From the NCBI GenBank assembly GCA_019925795.1, contig CM034301.1, positions 47,145,783 through 47,209,782 on the forward strand: a stretch of 64,000 nucleotides of DNA, written 5' to 3'. The notes under the pieces were generated by a model. The model searched no databases, was not told where the DNA came from, and was given only the letters and a program-made list of their open reading frames with translations. Source of the DNA: Dendrobium chrysotoxum. Lineage: Eukaryota; Streptophyta; Magnoliopsida; Asparagales; Orchidaceae. The position numbers and the translations under genes were made by a program. Below are positions 10,861 through 22,190 of the stretch, piece by piece (position 1 is the first letter of the stretch; each line of letters begins with the position of its first letter).

Positions 10861-11640
10861 CATCGAAATTCTATTCGATGCTGAGCTTCCTCCCGTTGCT
10901 GAAGTTCTGCCCGTTTTAGGACTTCCGTCGGACTTTTACCCGACGCCGAGCTTCCTTCCGTTGCTGGACTTCTTCCCGAAACTTTCATCTGACTTCTGCC
11001 CGAAGTCGAGCTTCCTCCCATTGTTGGATTTTTGCCCATCGTGGAACTTCTGCCCGCAGACGAATTTTCGTCGAAGTTCTACCCGACGCCGTACTTCTTC
11101 CCGACGTCGGACTTCTGCCCGTCGTCGGATGTTTATCGGGCTTCTACCCGACACCAAAATTCTACCCGTCGTGGGACGTCGTCGGATGTTTGTCAGGCTT
11201 TTACCCAACACCAAAATTCTACCCGTCGTGGAACTTCTGCCCGCTGACGAATTTTCGTCGGAGTTCTACCCGACGCCGTACTTCTTCCCGACGTCGGACT
11301 TCTGCCCTTCGTCGGATGTTTGTCGGGCTTTTACCCGACACCAAAATTCTACCCGTCGTGGGACTTCGTCGGATGTTTGTCGGGCTTCTACCCGACGCCA
11401 AATCTCTACCCGACGTTGTACTTATGCCCGTCGAGGGACTTTCGTCGGACTTCTGCCCGACGACGAGCTTCTTCCCGTTGCTGGGTCTTTGCCCGTCGCC
11501 GGACTTCGTTGGAATTTTGCCCGGGATTTTCGTCAGACTTCTGCCCGACACCGTACTTCTATCCGACACCGGACTTCTACCCATCATCGGACCCTCGTCG
11601 GACTTCTACATGATGCTGAACTTCTTCCTGATGTCTACCT
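10860..11640 (+). repeat. GC-rich minisatellite-like block with a 187-bp duplication
   Basis: The block is a degenerate tandem array of short words such as GGACTTCTGCCCGACGCCG and TTCTACCCGTCG, spaced about 15-33 bp. A longer segment (TGGAACTTCTGCCCGC..., 11042 and 11229) is repeated at 187 bp. The same vocabulary occurs in the LTR near 7430-7530, so the array may have grown from LTR-like sequence. It opens long frames in several registers (for example 10961-11899, 312 codons of Arg/Ser/Thr/Pro repeats), which is expected from a stop-poor GC-rich repeat and is not evidence of a gene. Confidence 0.82.
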
Positions 11641-11739
11641 TCTGACCATCTTCAGACTCCCTCCAACTAACATCTCACCTCCACATGATCTCTTAAAGGA
11701 GAGAAATTCAAACTCCCATTTCGCTTCCCTTCCTAAAAA

Positions 11740-12060
11740 GGAGAAGCGGCTAATTTCTGCGCAAAGAGAGGGGCGCCGAGTCGAGTGGGGAAAGTCACCT
11801 ACTCAAAAACAACGGAAGGCCTCAAAATGCCAGAAGCTAGAGGGGAGAAGAGAGAAATTTCTAACTCCGGTACAAGATGAGGGGCGTTGTCTCAAGTAGG
11901 GAAAGTCACCTACTGAATAACAACTGAATGCCTCAACTGTCAGAAAGCCAGAATGAGAGAAAAAAGAGAAGAAGCCGCTAACTTCTGCGCAAAAGGAGGG
12001 GCGCCGAATCAAGTAGGGAAAGTCACCTACTTAAAAACGACGGAAAGCCTCAGAATGCCA
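11740..12060 (+). repeat. ~111-116-bp tandem repeats, three copies
   Basis: The word GGGAAAGTCACCTACT recurs at 11788, 11899 and 12015 within longer similar units containing 'GGGGCGCCGA', 'TTTCTGCGCAAA' and 'CCTCAGAATGCCA'. The spacing is 111 and 116 bp. This is the third tandem block in the 3' half of the gag-only element. No coding signal. Confidence 0.82.
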
Positions 12061-12615
12061 AAAGCTAGAAGGCCAGGAGAGGAGGAAGAAAGGAATATTT
12101 TGTCCCCTACCCCAAGGGGTGTATTTATAGGATGAAAAAGGGAGAGAAAGAGAGGGAAAAATTAAAAAAAGAGGGGGAAAATGTTTGAAAATTGGAGGGA
12201 GGATGCTTCTAGAAGAAAGTTTAAATTTTTCAGAATTTTTGGGATTTTTTAATCCCTGTGGGCCCCACAAAAAAAATTTAATTAAATGGGGCAACTGCCG
12301 CGCGCCCCAAGGGGCGCGCCTGTTGCGCGCGCTCCCGCGCAGGCGATGCCGGCGGCCAGCCGGCCGGCCGGTTCGGCCGCCTACGCGTTACCGGGCTCCG
12401 ATTTTGGGCCCGGACGGTCCAAATTCGATATTTTTGGGGTCCCCGGACACGTTTTTCGACGTTCCAGACTCAATTTTGACACTTTCGGAGCTCAACAGGG
12501 CCTCTATGATCAAGTTCGAGCAAACATTTAATTTTTGGAACGCAAATTTTTGCGATTTTGCCAAAGTGAAAAGCCGACACATATATTTTTGGACTCCTGG
12601 AGCTTTGACGTCCAA

Positions 12616-12630
12616 AAATAGGGGGGCAAC
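12616..12630 (+). other. Polypurine tract
   Basis: AAAATAGGGGGGCAACG lies immediately left of the 3' LTR. The run AGGGGGG is the only strong purine run here and sits where plus-strand DNA synthesis is primed in LTR elements. Confidence 0.7.
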
Positions 12631-13667
12631 GGATACGTCATCGAAAAATTATCTTGATCGGGCACGAATCTCGAGGAAAAACTCAAGTTGGAAACTTCAA
12701 AAATTAATTCGGAGACCATTTAAACTCCGATTTCAGCAAGCTTATAGTCGAACTGAGCGTCTCGGAAATACGAATCTAACAACACCAAATTCGACTCAAT
12801 CTGAGCCCAAACGAGTCCAAACCAAGTACCCGAAGCGCTGTTGGAAGCATCAAACAGCAATTTGAGTTACCAAACGGCCTCTGATTTTGACAAGCTTATA
12901 GTCGAATCGAGCGTCTCGACGAGACGAATCCAACGAGCCCAAGATCGTAGAATTCTGATATCATTAAGACCTTCAAATGCTTGATAAACGGTTCACGATC
13001 AAGGGATTCAATATCGGCCGTTCATCCGGATCACTCCTTATTTGCCCTTGATCCCTCATCTATTTACGGGCTATGCCACTCCAGAAAAATTATAAATAGC
13101 CCCTCATTTCTCTTAAGAGAGGACCCCAAGCCAAGAAGAGAAGAAGAGAAGGAAGAGAAGAAGAAGAGAAGAGAAGTTTAGGAAGGAACAGCTCCTCCTC
13201 GACCACCGCCGGAACACCGTCGGAACTCCGCCGGAACTCCGCCGGAACACCACCGAAGCACCACCGGGCGCCCGAGGGACGCTGGAGCTCTGTCCGACAC
13301 GGGAGCAACATCGGAATTCTGCCCGACGCTAGAATTCTACCCGACGCCCGAGTGACGCCGGACTTCTTTCCAAGTGACGCCGGAATTCTGCTCGACACCC
13401 GAGTGACGTCGGAACTCTGCTTGGCCTTGTAACTGATACTCATTGTAATCTGATCGTCCTGAATTTAAAGGACGAATCACGTGTATTTCAAACAACACTA
13501 GTGGAACTCTTTCAACTGGGCGTGACCCCGTGGTTTTTTCCCTTTCCAGGGTTTTCCACGTAAAAATTCTGGTGTTACTATTTCAATTCTGTTTGTGTGC
13601 TGGATATACGTACAACGCTGAGACGAAAAATTAAAATCTATCGCCGCGTATATTTGAGTCCGCAACA
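12631..13667 (+). repeat. 3' LTR of gag-only gypsy element
   Basis: This copy matches 6769-7787 closely. It begins GGATACGTC (the TG of the left copy is GG here) and ends GCAACA, followed by the target duplication ATGTT (13668-13672). It is about 18 bp longer, mainly from extra GGAACTCCGCC-type units near 13215-13250. A CTATAAATAGCCCC-like promoter word (ATTATAAATAGCCC) is retained near 13090. Confidence 0.9.
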
Positions 13668-13672
13668 ATGTT

Positions 13673-15456
13673 AACTAGTGAAAATTAATTAACACTTAAA
13701 ACAACCTCAAAATGATTATATTATGAAATTTTTAAGCACACTTAATATAATAAATGTGAAATCTATAAGTACTCCTTTTTCTAATCACTTAACATTTTCA
13801 AAAACACAATCCCTAAAATAATAAGGAGATAGAACATCAGGCAAAAGTTCTTTATACTTCATCAGTAGGCATACCAATGTATGTTGTGATGTGCATAAAA
13901 ATTGATGTAGACTATACACTGGGACATTGAGCATGTATATGTTAAATCCATTGAAATAATATTGATGTGCGATGAAACAAATTTTGTGCACCTAAAAGAC
14001 ACTACATATACCTTATTACAATTAAGCGTGCCTTGAAACTAGGGTTATAATCGAGCCAAGCCGACTATATCATTGATTGAACTTGACTTGATCATCCTAC
14101 AAGTTCATGTTGGGTTAGAGCTCGAGCTAAGCTTTCACATGTATGTTCGCACTAGATTTGTTTATAATCATGCTTGGCCTGTACTTGGCTTGCCTAGATT
14201 AGTTGAACAAGTACTTTAAACAAGCTAAAAATTCAAAGAGTACTTGACTTCTCATATTGACAAATAATTTTATAAATATAAAACAACAAGAAATTCAATA
14301 AATTTGGACTTAGAATCCAACTATTCAACGCAAATTCAATAAGATAAAAAATAAGTCATAAGCAAGCTTTCTTACAATCATATAACATAAACAAATTGCA
14401 CTTCCAGAATCAATTTCTTACACTTGTCAATATTTAATTGAGATTTAGTCAAAATTTTGGTTAAATCATGCTTAAGGGGCAAGTAAATCTTACATTTGTG
14501 TCAAAAAATCATGAATATTCAGATTTATGGGATTTAAGAACTTTCTTTTATTATGTGTCGTTACTTCTTTCATAAGCTCCTTCACACGTCATTGGTTCAG
14601 TCAGTTTCTTAGCCCAACAAAGATCCATTGTGATTTCCTCACATCTTTGTTGGTAGGTCTTAAGAGTCGAGATTTCAAGATTTTGGATAGGGCGGAAGGG
14701 GAGAGAAAGGGGTTATAGCTTATGGGCAATTGAAAAAGTTAGGAGTGCTTATGTTATAAATTAGGATAGTTTTTTAATTATAAAATATTATTTTATTTTT
14801 ATAATCTTAAGTAATTTCTTAAATTACAAAAATAATGATCACATCTAATTTAGTTGATTAAAAATATTATTAATGTCTTGAAATTAAATCTTGCTTAGAT
14901 CAATATAATAAAATTAATATGTTTATATGCACAATGATTAATTTCTAATCATATTAAATCCCTATCTCTAACTACCTACGATTTGCTTTACCATTCCTCT
15001 TCTCCCCTTTTTTTGTTCATATCTATTATGTTGTGGAGCATACATTTTGTCATATATAGAAAATGTGATACGCAAACTTAGTTGCAAGGAGTTTATGATT
15101 AAGATGAAGAGTTTGGGAATGTTAACATACTTTTTGGTTGCCATAATTTTTTCCTTTACAAATAAAGGGGAACAACTAATATTTTATAAGAGAAATTTGA
15201 ATTATATTTTCTCCACAATAAATTATAGTGAAATCTACAATGACATTGATATGAAATAACCATCAATTTGGTGAATATATATCTTTTGTTTTTGTCGCCA
15301 ATCTTTTTTATTATTCTATTTTTTCCTCTCTGTGCTTGCGTAAAATTCACCTGTCTCCCAGCACTCATCACAAAAGAAAATAATATTACTAAATATTTTA
15401 AGCAAGCCGCCTACTACCTGACTTCAAATTGATAACAAAGCAAATAGAGATTATTT
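13673..15456. other. AT-rich flank; right copy of the ~288-bp duplication
   Basis: Bases 13676-13955 are the right-hand copy of the duplication described for 6480-6768. Beyond it the sequence is AT-rich and without a recognisable gene. Near 14090-14210 there are GAGCTCGAGCTAAGCT-like words typical of old plant repeats, but no boundaries could be set. ORFs of 60-71 codons here look random. Confidence 0.5.
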
Positions 15457-15620
15457 GATATAATAAGATGACGGGAATGGTACTTTATTACTCTATCAAT
15501 GTAACGATAAGTACTAACGGGAAACTAAAATCATTATAGCTACAGCAGCGGTTACAGATGTATAGTTGAGATTAATTATGTTGATGGAGGCAACAAAGAA
15601 GTGGAAATATTTCATTATCA
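15457..15620 (-). repeat. 3' LTR of the copia element
   Basis: On the minus strand the LTR starts TGATAATGAAATATTTCC directly after the purine run GGCGGGAGG and ends near ...TTATATCA. Part of it (15470-15560) matches 21150-21260, the remnant of the 5' LTR (shared words include ACTCT.ACAATGTAAC and GTAAGTA). The 5' partner keeps only its PBS-proximal part. Confidence 0.6.
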
Positions 15621-15639
15621 CCTCCCGCCAAGCTAATGA

Positions 15640-16640
15640 TTCGGGCCTAATAGCTCGTCTCTGAGAGAACAAAATCGTAAGCTTGGAATTACTTTGATAA
15701 AGGTATCAACACTTGATCTTAGGAAGCAATGTGATGAATAACAATTCTTGCAACTTAATGTAATCTCGAAATAAGTAATTATTAAATTCATTATACTAGA
15801 TATGAGCATGAAAAAGAGGTTTGTTAGCAAGTGCTAAAGTGGAAATATTATCACAAAAGAGAGATGTCAGTTGAGCGACTGAAAACCCAAACTCTTTTAA
15901 TGACCGACCACACAAGGGCATGATATTCAGCTTCTACAGTCGAATCGAATGGGCGACAATTGATTGTTTCTTGAAACACCAAGAAACTAGTGTGCAACTT
16001 GGATATGCACGGTAAGCATTCATAACTTTCCTATCCAATGTATCACCAGCACAATCGGAATTTGAGAAAGCATGAAGTTGAAGAGAGCCTTGAGTGATGG
16101 GAAGCTTGTAGCATGGTGTTCCATTATTGTAACCTAAGGATACATTAGAGAATATGAAAATGACCATTAAGAGGGTTATGCATATGTTTGCACATTTTAT
16201 GTACAGTAAATAAGATACCGGATTTAGTGATTGCTAGATAGTGCAGCAAGCCAACAATGTGGCGATATAGCTCGGGATTTGCAAGAACATAATCAAATCT
16301 TTCACAAATAGGAAGCTTGAGAGAGAAAGGCGCATAACCAACTTATATTTTTTTCATAATCAAGCGATGCAAACAATTCAACATCATATTGTGTTTGATG
16401 TAGGCCATGTCCGTGGGAAGTTTGCATAGTATGTATACCCAAGAGTTGGGATATAACTCCGAAATTGCGTAATTTAAAATGCTACTAGAAATTTGTAAGC
16501 AAATTGTTGATAGTAGAAGAGTCGTTTCCCATCAATAATATTTCATTGATATGTATTAAAAAGTAAATAAAGTTGCTGTTATGATTATAAAATAAGAAGG
16601 ATGGATCAGCCATATATTGGACAGTTGAACCTTGTATTTG
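15640..16640 (-). pseudogene. Copia reverse transcriptase (C-part) and RNase H relic
   Basis: On the minus strand, from 16640 down: ADPSFLFYNHNSNFIYFLIHINEILL (the usual YVDD is IHIN here, so the catalytic acids are gone), FGVISQLLGIHTMQTSHG, then LGYNNGTPCYKLPITQ and LHAFSNSDCAGDTLDRKVMNAY, SWCFKKQSIVAHS, TVEAEYHALVW and LFCDNISTLALANKPLFHAH of copia RNase H, ending in a SKS/SLRDELLG-like tail near 15650. The RNase H keeps SDCAGD (normally SDWAGD). Multiple stops and shifts make it non-functional. Confidence 0.82.
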
Positions 16641-17509
16641 GCAACCGACCCATCAACAGTATGCTTGAATTTATAGATCCTCCTTACAACCTAAAATATT
16701 TTGATCTGTAGATAGCAGTAATAAGAACAAGCTACTTGGAGATTGAAGTGGCCCAAATTCTTCAAATTGCAAACTATCAATGAGCATATTTAACTGCAGT
16801 TGAGAGCTAATATGAAAATGTGTTTTGATTTCATGTTGCCGATTTGAAGTCTCGTCACCATGGGATGAGCCAGGTAATTTGGAGCAGGTGGAGGTTGCAA
16901 GACATCTTGATTGGAATGAAAGGGAGTGGGTGAAGATTATGAGAATGGTGAAGAGGCAGCTGAAGAAGTATCTGGAGCGTGAGTAATGTAATAGATTAGC
17001 TAAGAGAATCTGATAGTCAAATGGTGAAGCATGAGATAAATTAGTGGCAATTGTATAGATTGTGCTTGTAGATGGTACAAGAGTAAGCAGAGAAACACAT
17101 GCAGAAGATGTTGAAATGGCTATGGAATTTAAGGCGGAAGTGATCTCTGAATCAGCACCGGGAAACATAATTTTATGGAGAAGTACATGAGAAATAAAAT
17201 TTTATGGTGTAAGATGGCAAAATCGATAACCTTTGCGCAAGGAACTACAACAAAGAAAGAAAGACACAACAAAAGGATTTCAGTGTAAATTTATAGGGTG
17301 AATATGGCTACAGCCAATAATAGCAAAGACATTCAAAAATTTTTAGATGGGAATATTAAGGTGTTTTATTGAATAACAATTGATATGAGGAAAACAAGGT
17401 TATTGTTAAAGGAATTTGATTGATAAGATATACTGCAATGAGAATGGCATCAATCTGCATTCAGAATGACATCAATCCAAATACAAAAGAAAAATGAGCT
17501 TGTAATAAG

Positions 17510-18055
17510 AGTGTTCAAGCAATCTCGATTAAGTGATGGTGCTTTCATTCAGCTACATCATTTTGTTCATGGGTATAGGAATAGCTATACTAATGGAGAA
17601 TGCCGAATTGAGCCAAGAGGTTTTGAAACAATGTGTTGGAATACTCATCACCACAATCTAAACGAAAGATTTTGAGAGTGAAGCATTGAATTGTAGTTAG
17701 ATCATTTCTTTAAATTGGGTAAATTTGGAGAGCATCTCAGATTTATTTTTTATTGGACACAACTAGAAAAAGCAAGAACAGACATCAATAAAAAAAAACA
17801 TAATATCCAATAAAAGAAGTAACAGAGGAAGTATCACATACATATATATTTTTTTTAAGTATCACATACATCTAAATGAACAAGCTCAAAAGAAGAAAAG
17901 CATCTTGATGTAGATAGAGTGCGAAATTTTCTATGTTTTTTAACTAATTGACATGAATTACACGGAGAAATAGATAGAGAAATACATAAGGTAGACTCTT
18001 GTTTATCTATATTAGATATAACAACATGATAAGAATGAACTAAACAGGCGTGCAA
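17510..18055 (-). pseudogene. Copia GAG-pre-integrase and integrase relic
   Basis: At 17855-18055 (minus) the sequence reads CNSCQLVKKHRKF...FELVHLDVCDT, the end of the GAG-pre-integrase region and start of the integrase core with its first Asp. Lower down, at about 17510-17690, LRSDCGDEYSNTLFQNLLAQFGILH and THEQNDVAE match the second Asp and the Glu region of copia integrase (usually RSDxGGEF and PxQNGVAERKHRH). The stretch between is too decayed to read. Confidence 0.78.
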
Positions 18056-18297
18056 AGTGGTAGTGGAGTCGATAGTAGAGGTTAATGCAACATGGCTGAA
18101 GTCCCGAGATGATTGATCTTATGATCCTTAACATAATAGCTTTTTGCATCGAAGGAAATTGAATATGAGTCGTCGAAAATAAGACGATGAACAGACATAA
18201 GATTGTGGGAAACTTTTAGAACATGAAGATGTGTGGATAAGAGAAGCTTATGGTGAGTAGAAAGGCGGCCTTGGACAATATTGGAAATTGAAAGAGA

Positions 18298-18825
18298 TTA
18301 TCCATTCCTAACCACAACATACTGATTTCCAAGATAGATTTGCAATTCAATTAGCAGCTTGTAATCAAAGGCGATATGGGATTTAGCACCTGAGTCAAAA
18401 TACCAAACATTGGGATTGGGCTGAATTGGGGCATCTACAATAAAGGCCTGAGAAGTAGCTTTGTTGATGTAGTTCAATTTTTTGTGATGCCAAAATTTAA
18501 AAGACAAATGACCCAGTTTGTCACAAATTTGACACTCAAATCATTGTATATTGTTCTATCCTCCTCACTGTATGAAAGATGAGTGACACCCTTGCGGACC
18601 AAAAGAAATAGGGTTACACCCCCTGAAAAATCAAACTAAAAATGGCCAATTGGTAGCTCTATAAGCACCACAAAGAGTTCTAAAACTAAGCGACTTTAAA
18701 TTCTTATGCAGCTTCATTAGCCAAATTTGTTTCCTCATTGCAAAGCAGTGAATAAATCATCAAAACTTAATGGCTAGAGATTAGTCCTAATAGCAATTTT
18801 AAATGTTGGATAAATGGAGTGGATG
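18298..18825 (-). pseudogene. Copia gag C-terminus, zinc knuckle and protease relic
   Basis: From 18825 down (minus) there is a gag-like tail (AMRKQIWLMKLHKNLKSLSF). A Cys/His knuckle CQICDKLGHLSFKF follows, in which the last Cys is Phe, then protease WYFDSGAKSH with the DSG active-site triad at about 18390. An ORF of 69 codons (18298-18507) covers the protease start. The break at about 18825 marks where the other LTR entered. Confidence 0.78.
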
Positions 18826-20600
18826 AAAGTGTACTGAAAAGTCAAGAGGTGGTGAATTGGTGTATCTTTTAAAAAAATATAATTATACACCTAAAAAACA
18901 TCAATTTTTCTTTTTTTTTTTTTAAGGCTATTTTCTTAAGAACAAATATAGAAAAAAAAATTAATTATACACCAAAATGATTGAAAAATATTTCTTATTT
19001 CTCCTCTAAAAAAAGTACTTTCAAAGTTATTCGACAAGTTTAAAAGAAAAAATAATTTGTCATAACCAAACAAATATCCAAGAAAAATTTAATAATTTTC
19101 AATTAGTATTCCATCAATGATATCTCAATTAAACATATATCCACATATGAAATAGTGTGAATAAATAAAATGCAGAAGATAAAAAAAATAAAAATGCACA
19201 AACTGATTTATAGTTGTTCGACGAACGGACCACTCCCCAAGTCCTCTACTGCGATTCCACTATTACTCTCTCCTTTTGCTCCCAACAAGGTAGAGAAGCC
19301 TCTCTCCTTCCCAGAGTAATAGAACTCTTCTACTCGAAAAGCCCATAATCCTTAGTTGCTCCAACTAAATTCATAAGGTACACAAGACCTTTGCAAGATC
19401 TTCAAAACCTTTACAACAAGACTCCATAAAGCTCTTCACCAAGACCTTCGGCTTCAACACAGATGACTATAAAAATATGCTTGGAAAAACAACCATTTAA
19501 ACACCCTAAACAAATTTCAAGAACTCTCTCTAGAAATTCATCACATGCTTCTCAAATCTCTCATCTCGTAATCCCCTCTCAAAACTCTCAACACACCTGA
19601 GAACTCCTTCACATGAGTTCGAGTTTCTTAGATATTAAATATACATAAGATGGTTCCCATAGAAACCCTAAAAATACTGATTAATAGAATAGTCAGCTTG
19701 ATCATACAATACAAGTAGTACAATCAATCTAAAACCCTAAAAACTATACTCAGCTATTCGATCAAACTATATGATATAAATCATAAAGTACAATTAGCTC
19801 AATATGCTCTCTATTTATTCGGATTGTACGATGGGATTCATATAGTATGATATTTTCTAAATTCGATTTTTAATTACTTTCCTGGATTTTTGTGTCCTAA
19901 ATAGATAAATCTCATAGAAAATTATGCAGTGCGATCTGTTCAAATTTGAATTTATCTATTTAAGAAGAGAGCAAATAATGGCGGGTTTATATTTGAATAT
20001 AATTGATTACATGGTCTAACTTGGGCCGGACAATACGATTAATTTTACAAAATTTGATGTATGTTTTTTTGTTAATTAACACTTGACTTTTCAAAATTAC
20101 CAGCATGTCACACATATTGTACAGTGCAATCCAAATCGTACAGTACGATTTTGCAACAAATCAAATGTTTTAATTAACTAATCATTTTCTTAACATATTT
20201 GCTCTCGTTTATGTGTGCTTGTTTGTTTAGCAAATCATATACCAGGCATAATTACAAGAAAACTTAAAATAAAAATAAAAAATAAAATTATAAGTTTTAA
20301 TGTTTTGGCGGTTTTCTTTTCTTTGACGACTTTATTTCTTCAATTTTGGTTGATCACGCTTTTGTAATTACCATCTAGTGTGTGTGTCCAGTATCATCTG
20401 GTTTTCGTCTTTTAATTTACCTGAAATGTTGGCTTAAACAAAAAGAGACTTATACACATAAATTCATCAGCTTAATTTTCACAACTAACAATGTCGGTGA
20501 TTTTCAAAATCTTAGTAATTTCACCAGGCTCATAGGTTCAGCAGTGGAAACCATTGAGAGTATATAGAATAATATACTCATAATCAAGGGAGGAACGTTC
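18825..20600 (-). repeat. LTR of a SIRE-like copia element inserted in the older copia element
   Basis: At the left, GTCAAGAGGTGGTGAATTGG is the reverse complement of the 'TTCACCCCCCTCTTGG' type of word found near the end of the SIRE-like LTR at about 40470. Minus-strand reading gives an AG-rich transcribed-leader-like stretch (19200-19620). Short palindromes such as ATCGTACAGTACGAT (about 20135-20150) and variants are scattered through 19650-20150, as in the other LTR. No internal domain was seen, so this looks like a solo LTR. Exact ends and TSD could not be fixed. Confidence 0.5.
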
Positions 20601-21109
20601 ACCTTCGATTTTATTTTAGAAAGTTACTATTGCATAAATTAATTCTTCATAAAACTGTAATGAAACTCATCCTTCAACTATATTACACAAGAATGATTAG
20701 TTGATTGCAATCATTTATAAATGTTATTCCAAATAGCAAAGGAATCAAAATTTAAGATATAGGTTAATAAATGTACAGTTATGGTAGAGAACAAGGTAGC
20801 AACCAAGTCTTGATCTACCAACCAACATCCAAGTAGAGTATAGAGGGTTAGAAAAAATGTTGCCGGCGAGCAATGGAACCATCAAGATAACCTTCAACTT
20901 GAGCGCGCATTGTTAGTTGATTTTTCAGGTCTCAAGTGAATGGTAATGACATTTTTTATTGTAGACATCAAATACTTGAGGCATTGGGGAAACGCTAACC
21001 AAAGGCACAAAGTCAACATCAATATTCACATCAGTTTTCGAATCGATAGAAAGGAGAAAGAGAGTAATGATGATAGACAAGAAGAAAAAATAAATGTCAT
21101 GAGGCTTGA

Positions 21110-21262
21110 GGGCTTTGATACCAAGACAATTTGATAAGAGGATGAAGATGAACATAATGGTATTTCATTACTCTGACAATGTAACAGTAAGTATCAAATA
21201 CAAATTAGGGAAACCAAAACCATTATCGCCGCAATTGTGGTTATAAATCTATGGCCTAGATT
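21110..21262 (-). repeat. PBS and 5' LTR remnant of the copia element
   Basis: GCTTTGATACCAAGACAATT at about 21112-21131 is, on the minus strand, a TTGGTATCAAAGC primer-binding site (initiator-Met type with one change). From about 21133 rightward to 21262 the sequence matches the 3' LTR at 15457-15560. Beyond that point the match is lost, so the outer end of this LTR is missing or replaced. Confidence 0.55.
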
Positions 21263-22190
21263 ATGGCTTCATTTGGGACAACTTTCATACTGCTATGTTT
21301 TTCAAACTATAACCACGATTTTTATTTGGTCACTGCTTTTTCATTGCTTTCAATAATTTTTTATGCTAGGAAGCTGCTTTCTACAATAGCTTTAAAAAAC
21401 AGCTTTCTCCACAGCAACTTTACAATCACCTTTATAAAAAATTATAGTCATCCCAAAAATACCTAATGTCATTAGAGATTAAAGGCGGGGATTTGGTGCA
21501 TCATTACTACAACTAGGAAGAGGAGGACAAAGACAGATGCAGCAGAACTTTATTCCATTAGCACATAGCACATTTGAGGTCGAAAGGATCAAAATCTAGA
21601 GAAATATAGAAAGGTACCGACTTCAAAGCAAAGTTATTTTAAATACAAAGCTATTAATTTATGCTATAGTGCTATACCATTTCGAACGGTAGTCCAATTG
21701 GACGGATTTCTTTGACTTTTCTTTCAATGTCAATCAAACAGACTATTCTTGCCCAACTCAGCCCTTGCCGAAACACACAATGGGCCGATTTTGTCAAGAA
21801 TATATTTTTCCCCTTCTTAAAGCATTTGAAAAGTGATAAGTAAAAGGTTCTGATTTATAACTACAAAACAATTAGTTCCATAGCATCTTCAAGCTAATTA
21901 TACTTTACCACACATAACTTGATTGCAACTTATACGGCTCTTTGCATCATTTAAAACTAATTTATTTAAAACCTCGCACATAAACACAAGAACTGCGTAC
22001 TAAGCTGCACTTGATAATTTCTGCTATGATAACAGAAACATTAAAAAGACACGCACTTACTTATACAGCGCAGCAAGAAAAAAAAAAATCTAAAGCAACA
22101 AATAAAACCGGGACAAAAAGGAACCAAGAATCCAACAACCAGAGAGACACCTACCATAAACCCGAACCACCACAATCCGGTGAGCCCCAC
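21263..22190. other. Intergenic; 3' flank of the oleosin gene
   Basis: No gene recognised. A TTTATT at about 21961 (AATAAA on the minus strand) lies ~230 bp past the oleosin stop and could serve in polyadenylation. Short T-rich ORFs are not convincing. Confidence 0.4.

Larger units (their letters stand above)
6769..13667 (+). mobile_element. Complete gag-only (non-autonomous) Ty3/gypsy element
   Basis: A 6.9-kb element is bounded by two near-identical LTRs (6769-7787 and 12631-13667) and flanked by the perfect 5-bp duplication ATGTT (6764-6768, 13668-13672). It has a primer-binding site directly after the left LTR, a damaged gag, no trace of protease, RT, RNase H or integrase, three blocks of tandem repeats in the 3' half, and a polypurine tract before the right LTR. 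It must have moved with enzymes supplied in trans, most likely by Tat-like relatives such as the one at the left edge. The small number of LTR differences and the intact TSD point to a fairly recent insertion. Confidence 0.92.
15457..21262 (-). mobile_element. Degenerate Ty1/copia element (Ale/Retrofit type)
   Basis: Read on the minus strand, the order is 5' LTR remnant, PBS, gag zinc knuckle, protease, GAG-pre-integrase, integrase, reverse transcriptase, RNase H, polypurine tract, 3' LTR. This is the Ty1/copia order (integrase before RT). The short LTR (~164 bp) and the RNase H wording fit the Ale/Retrofit group. Every domain is riddled with stops and shifts, so it is old. A second retroelement LTR (about 18.83-20.6 kb) splits its gag region. 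Confidence 0.82.

Noticed and set aside
10961..11899. 312-codon open frame rich in Arg, Ser, Thr and Pro
   Set aside because: It lies in a GC-rich tandem array that opens all frames; no domain, and overlapping long frames exist in other registers and on the other strand.
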